The notes under the pieces: model-generated
Seen by the model: only the letters and a program-made list of their open reading frames with translations
What the model was told of the DNA's origin: nothing
The model's database searches: none
Assembly: GCF_001457815.1 (NCBI RefSeq)
Contig: NZ_LN898221.1
Span: forward strand, 419,918-452,471
DNA: 32,554 bases
DNA from: Vitreoscilla massiliensis
GTDB taxonomy: Bacteria; Pseudomonadota; Gammaproteobacteria; Burkholderiales; Neisseriaceae
Direction: 5' to 3'
Position numbers and translations under genes: made by a program
Shown here: positions 29,840 to 32,554 of the stretch, one piece after another
How the letters are laid out: each line of letters starts with the position of its first letter
How positions within the stretch are numbered: position 1 is the stretch's first letter

Positions 29840-30192
29840 TCACCCATCGAATCACGAAGCACACATCAACACGGGTTTGGTCTAGGTGCGTAGCGGCAGT
29901 AATTAACAATTCAATAGCGAAGCAAGCGACCCACTCTGACTGGTGAGGGGTAAATAGACTGGAGCGTTAAACGCTTGCGCGCCAAATCATTCGCTGATGG
30001 TAATCCCTATCGGGCACCTGAAAGAAGTATGCGGACACATTACAAGGCGTAGGTAAACCCAAAGCACGACAGCAACCGTGGGGATGTCTATAGGACGCAC
30101 GGAGGGATGTAATTAGCGGTGCATGTAATCGGCAAGTCGGCTAGAAATTGGCAGTAGTAAATTTTTATAACCAATTCAATTAAGGCAAATAT
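29840..30192 (+). ncRNA. Long structured leader upstream of the Acb2-like gene
   Basis: About 350 transcribed bases have no credible gene, and their base composition is far richer in G and C than the flanking AT-rich DNA. Small stems are visible: AGCGT-TAA-ACGCT (29963-29975) and CCGTG...CACGG (30078-30102 region). Candidates are a cis antitermination element (as HK022 put RNA), a regulatory leader, or a phage small RNA. No known RNA family recognised. Confidence 0.5.
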
Positions 30193-30516
30193 ATGGAATT
30201 GCATCGAGATAACAACGGCGTTATCACAAGCCACATTTCAACTGAAAACCCAGGGCATAACTACGAAATTTGCCACGATGATGGTTTTGTATCCATTGAT
30301 TTCCAAAATGGGCCCGTTAAAGAAAATGGTGTGAACGGCATCACGTCAGAAGCCCTGCTGTCAATTTTGATTCACCGTACCGAAGTGCTTAATAGCAACT
30401 TTCCTTGTGCTGAAAATGAAGCAGCAATTGCTGGCTTGAAAGCCGCACTTGAAGCATTTGAAAGCCGCACCCGTGACCGCATTGCTCGTCAGGTTGAAGG
30501 CGAAAATAAGGTTTAA
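30193..30516 (+). CDS. Acb2/Tad1-like cyclic-nucleotide sponge candidate
   Basis: This is a 107-residue protein (MELHRDNNGVITSHISTENP ... GVNGITSEALLSILIHRTEV ... AALEAFESRTRDRIARQVEG). The helical hairpin C-terminal half (EALLSILIHRTEVLN, then CAENEAAIAGLKAALEAF, then RTRDRIARQVEG) matches, from memory, the phage family now annotated as Acb2/Tad1 hairpin domain. Acb2 and Tad1 bind cyclic oligonucleotides or cyclic ADP-ribose and so block CBASS and Thoeris immunity. It is the first gene of the repressor-controlled rightward transcript, an expected place for an early counter-defence gene. The N-terminal beta part precedes the hairpin as in relatives. Assignment needs a profile search. Confidence 0.6.
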   Translation: MELHRDNNGVITSHISTENPGHNYEICHDDGFVSIDFQNGPVKENGVNGITSEALLSILIHRTEVLNSNFPCAENEAAIAGLKAALEAFESRTRDRIARQVEGENKV

Positions 30517-30965
30517 GCGCACACCCCACGGTGGTGCTGACCAGAGCTAAATAAACAGCAAACCCTTGCGTTTGCTTGCTCTGGTGGTGGTGCTGGCGTG
30601 GTACATATTTGATGTTTGTGAGGGCAAGACATGGCGGCATTGGCCATTGAGCAGCGAGCGAGGCGATTGGGGCAGACATCATCTTACTTAGACCCATAAG
30701 ACTTGAAGTGTGGAAGCTTCTTAACGCAATCCATTAACCACGGAGAACCTGAAGCATTGCATTGCCGCGATGCCAGGGCGCTTTACTTGAACGAGATGCA
30801 AGTATGACAGCTCGGAAAGACGAGCAACCTAGATTTCACACAGAAGAGCGCAGGCATGAAAAAAAATGCGGTCAATCAACGGTAGTCCAAATCCTAGTTG
30901 GGTTGTGATGTACGAGCGCGGCTGCTCTTTTCTGTGTGGGATTTTTAACGAGTGGAGGTAGTGAG
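30517..30965 (+). ncRNA. Second long non-coding structured segment
   Basis: About 450 bases without a credible gene. Strong inverted repeats are CCAGAGC/GCTCTGG, enclosing AGCAAAC/GTTTGCT, at 30541-30588. A long one pairs 30837-30849 (CACACAGAA-GAGC) with 30924-30938 (GCTC-TT-TTCTGTGTG) and is followed by GGGATTTTT, possibly a terminator of a small RNA. A good ribosome site (GGAGG) follows at 30954. Confidence 0.5.
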
Positions 30966-31151
30966 ATGATTATTCAGAAGGATGCTGAGGATTTAGGCCG
31001 CAGCAAAATGGCACAACTCATGTTGTTGCTTATTCAAAATACAACACAGGAAAAGTTGTCAGAAATCATGGCCGATATGGCTATGAAAGGTGTTGATAGC
31101 ATTGCTATTGACCCAAGCGGCAAACTGGAAATTGTTTGGTCTGAACCTTAA
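30966..31151 (+). CDS. Small hypothetical phage protein
   Basis: This is a 61-residue protein from ATG 30966 with GGAGGTAGTGAG directly upstream (an ATG at 30936 has no site). It reads MIIQKDAEDLGRSKMAQLML, then LIQNTTQEKLSEIMADMAMK, then GVDSIAIDPSGKLEIVWSEP. Two helices and a beta hairpin are likely. Function unknown; in the repressor-controlled early set. Confidence 0.6.
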   Translation: MIIQKDAEDLGRSKMAQLMLLLIQNTTQEKLSEIMADMAMKGVDSIAIDPSGKLEIVWSEP

Positions 31152-31299
31152 ACAAGTTATGCGTTAGTGGCATCGATAAAACCACCGAGCCAGTGCGAGG
31201 CTGGCATCTAGCGTATTCAACAAAGGCGGTGGCGAAACCACTTTTCTAAGCTTAAGCAGTTTCATCCAGCTGCCGCCTTTCCTGAGTACGCTCCCTTAA
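31152..31299 (+). ncRNA. Third non-coding structured segment
   Basis: About 150 bases without a gene contain nested repeats. CGTA with TACG (31211 and 31287 region) enclose AAAGGCGG (31223-31230) paired with CCGCCTTT (31273-31280); smaller stems GTGG-CGA-AACCAC (31229-31241) and GAGCCAGTG.. are nearby. It ends at an intrinsic terminator. Confidence 0.45.
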
Positions 31300-31327
31300 C
31301 CCCCCAGCAATGGGGGTATTTTTTTGG
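31300..31327 (+). terminator. Intrinsic terminator in the rightward early region
   Basis: CCCCC-AGCAAT-GGGGG (31301-31316) is followed by TATTTTTTT. It stands just before the next gene, whose start is 10 bases further on; transcripts must read through or start anew. Confidence 0.75.
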
Positions 31328-31336
31328 AGAAACAGG

Positions 31337-31519
31337 ATGACAGCAATCGCCAAGGCCGCAGGCAAGCGGTTTGAAGTAACCAAAGACGGGAAGCACATCA
31401 GCTTTCACAAAACCATGGAAGCGGCCTGTGAGGCGGTCAGCGCCATGGATTTGACGTGGACGCGACAAGTAACGCGCTATCCTGCGGTACCCATCACTTA
31501 CAACAATCGAAGGGATTGA
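31337..31519 (+). CDS. Small hypothetical phage protein
   Basis: This is a 60-residue protein from ATG 31337 with GGAG upstream; an ATG at 31310 lies inside the terminator hairpin. It reads MTAIAKAAGKRFEVTKDGKH ISFHKT, then EAACEAVSAMDLTWTRQVTR. It is basic, small and soluble. Function unknown. Confidence 0.55.
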   Translation: MTAIAKAAGKRFEVTKDGKHISFHKTMEAACEAVSAMDLTWTRQVTRYPAVPITYNNRRD

Positions 31520-31521
31520 GA

Positions 31522-31758
31522 GTGAGTACAAATAAAGAATTACTAAAAGCTTTAACAAGATTGGTTTTTGACTTAAAAGAACTTTTTGAAGAGTCCTATG
31601 GTGTAGCTGGGCTTAATCTTAATGGTGAAATCGCAAGATGGGAAGATTTAACTCGTGGCGGCTTTATGGATGAATGGTTGTTTTCATACGAGCCTGCATA
31701 TAAGTTGCTCGAAAAAATTCAAAGCTTGGAATCAAATAGCGAGGCTCAGGAAAAATGA
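31522..31758 (+). CDS. Small hypothetical phage protein
   Basis: This is a 78-residue protein from GTG 31522 with AGGGA upstream, two bases after the previous stop; the ATG at 31456 would read deep into the previous gene. It reads VSTNKELLKALTRLVFDLKE, then IARWEDLTRGGFMDEWLFSY. Helical and acidic; function unknown. Confidence 0.55.
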   Translation: MSTNKELLKALTRLVFDLKELFEESYGVAGLNLNGEIARWEDLTRGGFMDEWLFSYEPAYKLLEKIQSLESNSEAQEK

Positions 31759-32027
31759 CAATCAAACGCACCCTATGCGGCCTACTGGCCGCTTTTTTAT
31801 TGGCCTCGTGCGGCTCTACAGCAGACCGACACGATGTCACGTTACAGCAGTCGTCACAGGCCGCACTGGACTTATTGCAGATTGAAGCTGACCAACGCCG
31901 CGCGATGATTGAATGGCACCAAACGAAGCTGCGCATTGAAGCTGAAACCAAGGAGTATGAGGCCGCGCTTGAGGCTGCTTTGGTGGCGCGGCGGGCGACG
32001 GGGGATTACGGTGAAGTGTATGACTAA
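31755..32027 (+). CDS. Small lipoprotein
   Basis: This is a 90-residue protein with AGGAA before ATG 31755 and an ATGA overlap with the previous gene. The signal peptide MTIKRTLCGLLAAFLLASC ends in a lipobox (LLASC). The mature part (TADRHDVTLQQSSQAALDLL ... EAETKEYEAALEAALVARRA) is one long charged helix. A periplasmic coiled coil resembles o-spanins or exclusion lipoproteins, but there is no spanin partner or lysis gene beside it. Role open. Confidence 0.65.
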   Translation: MTIKRTLCGLLAAFLLASCGSTADRHDVTLQQSSQAALDLLQIEADQRRAMIEWHQTKLRIEAETKEYEAALEAALVARRATGDYGEVYD

Positions 32028-32118
32028 GCCCGTAATCGTCTGCCTACTCGGCCTCGCATGGGAAATCCTGAAAACGCCATACTTCTATCTAAAACACTAC
32101 AAAAAGGTATTCAAATGA
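32020..32118 (+). CDS. 32-residue membrane peptide
   Basis: ATG 32020 overlaps the lipoprotein end and the frame stops in ATGA overlap with the next gene. It reads MTKPVIVCLLGLAWEILKTP YFYLKHYKKVFK. One hydrophobic segment and a basic aromatic tail suggest a membrane peptide. Coupling on both sides supports translation. Confidence 0.5.
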   Translation: MTKPVIVCLLGLAWEILKTPYFYLKHYKKVFK

Positions 32119-32554
32119 ATCAACAACCAATCATCGCCTACAAAGGCTTTAACGCTGACTTAACTTGCCGAGATTTTCAGTTTCAAATTGGTGAAACATA
32201 CACGCACGAGGGCAAAGTTGAGGCTTGCGCTTCAGGGTTTCATGCGTGTGAAAATCCGATGGATGTCTTTAACTACTACAACCCAACATCACGATTTGCA
32301 ATTGTTGAATGCTCAGGCGAAATCAGCAAGGAAAGTAACAGTGATTCAAAAATTGCGTGTGGGAGTATTCACATCAAAGCTGAGATAGGCTTGCCAACTC
32401 TGATTTCCAAGGCTGTTGATTTGATTTTATCAAAGATTAAATGGGATACCGCCAAAGAATCAAACACTGGCTTCCAGTCAGCAGCAACCAACACGGGCTA
32501 CTACTCAGCAGCAACCAACACGGGCTACCAGTCAGCAGCAACCAAAAACTGGCT
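32115..32554 (+). CDS. DUF7666-like phage protein with tandem repeat tail (partial)
   Basis: The gene starts ATG 32115 and is cut by the window end. The first 100 residues (IIAYKGFNADLTCRDFQFQI, GKVEACASGFHACENPMDVF, FAIVECSGEISKES) match the conserved head of the DUF7666-type phage family, typically followed by repeat-rich tails. From 32463 nine-residue repeats NTGYQSAAT begin, a pentapeptide-like or beta-solenoid pattern. Function of the family is not known. Codon pattern continues open to the last base. Confidence 0.75.
   Translation, partial: MNQQPIIAYKGFNADLTCRDFQFQIGETYTHEGKVEACASGFHACENPMDVFNYYNPTSRFAIVECSGEISKESNSDSKIACGSIHIKAEIGLPTLISKAVDLILSKIKWDTAKESNTGFQSAATNTGYYSAATNTGYQSAATKNW
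32463..32543 (+). repeat. 27-bp in-frame tandem repeat, three copies visible
   Basis: Units start at 32463, 32490 and 32517 and encode NTGFQSAAT, NTGYYSAAT and NTGYQSAAT. DNA identity between units 2 and 3 is near complete, so copy number may vary between strains. The array may continue beyond the window. Confidence 0.8.

Noticed and set aside
29993..30025. Hammerhead-ribozyme-like CTGATGG ... TGAAAG with a short stem between
   Set aside because: The core base after CTGATG is G where A is required, and stems I and III are not evident.
29840..30192. Group I or II intron remnant
   Set aside because: No intron core elements or domain V-like hairpin were found, and there is no interrupted gene around it.
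30389..30697. 102-codon minus-strand frame over the Acb2-like gene and second RNA segment
   Set aside because: Overlaps a better supported gene on the opposite strand, no start signal, no family resemblance.
31755..32118. Spanin pair (i-spanin plus o-spanin)
   Set aside because: The lipoprotein is o-spanin-like in form, but the neighbour is a 32-residue peptide without the long periplasmic coiled coil of an i-spanin, and no endolysin or holin is adjacent.
32463..32543. CRISPR-like short repeats
   Set aside because: Repeats are contiguous, in frame within a gene and have no spacers.

Overview
The window is almost entirely one tailed-phage (siphovirus-like, lambdoid layout) prophage in a moderately AT-rich proteobacterium. 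The gene families (YdaS-type Cro, YmfL-type CII, S24 repressor, AntA/KilAC antirepressor, NinB, YbcO/DUF1364, RusA, DUF4055 portal) suggest a Neisseriaceae- or Moraxellaceae-like host. I saw no DNA uptake sequence or host marker gene that fixes the genus. No integrase or attachment site is in view, so both prophage ends lie outside or have been rearranged.

Layout, right to left along the main lytic (minus) strand. The control region at 27.2-28.2 kb has a Cro-like gene, three phased 19-bp operators and a CI-like S24 repressor. Leftward come CII, an antirepressor, an O-like replication initiator with iterons inside the gene, a helicase-loader-like protein, many small overlapping genes (including a deaminase and a DUF3310 protein), RusA, NinB, YbcO and a gene in the usual antiterminator Q position. 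A strong promoter-like sequence (20.76-20.79 kb) and a roughly 400-nt structured leader with an early terminator follow. Then come the late genes: small and large terminase, portal, head morphogenesis, HExxH protein, scaffold, major capsid, connectors, tail terminator, tail tube, tail chaperones with a -1 frameshift site, and finally the tape measure.

The tail module is interrupted. Between the chaperones (9.74 kb) and the tape measure (5.82 kb) lies a terminator-flanked cargo island. It holds a BRO-like protein, a convergent pair of small genes, a run of tiny membrane proteins, and an AAA ATPase plus TOPRIM-like pair resembling RloAB/AbiL/PARIS-type anti-phage systems. Left of the tape measure are two small lipoproteins, a zinc-ribbon protein and a GHKL ATPase gene cut by an IS3-family element. 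Each of these four genes has an inverted repeat over its start region, placed so that read-through late transcripts would hide the ribosome binding site.

Rightward from the repressor is a HigBA-like toxin-antitoxin pair whose toxin has an apparent 8-A homopolymer frameshift, then an acidic unknown protein and two terminators. Next is a second operator pair overlapping a strong promoter (a pL equivalent). That promoter drives a rightward region of small genes separated by three unusually long, probably structured, non-coding segments. The first gene looks like a member of the Acb2/Tad1 family, which sequesters cyclic-nucleotide signals and so counters CBASS and Thoeris. The last gene, cut by the window end, is a DUF7666-like protein with a 27-bp tandem repeat. 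The prophage thus appears to carry both defence cargo (AAA/TOPRIM, TA, GHKL) and counter-defence cargo (Acb2-like).
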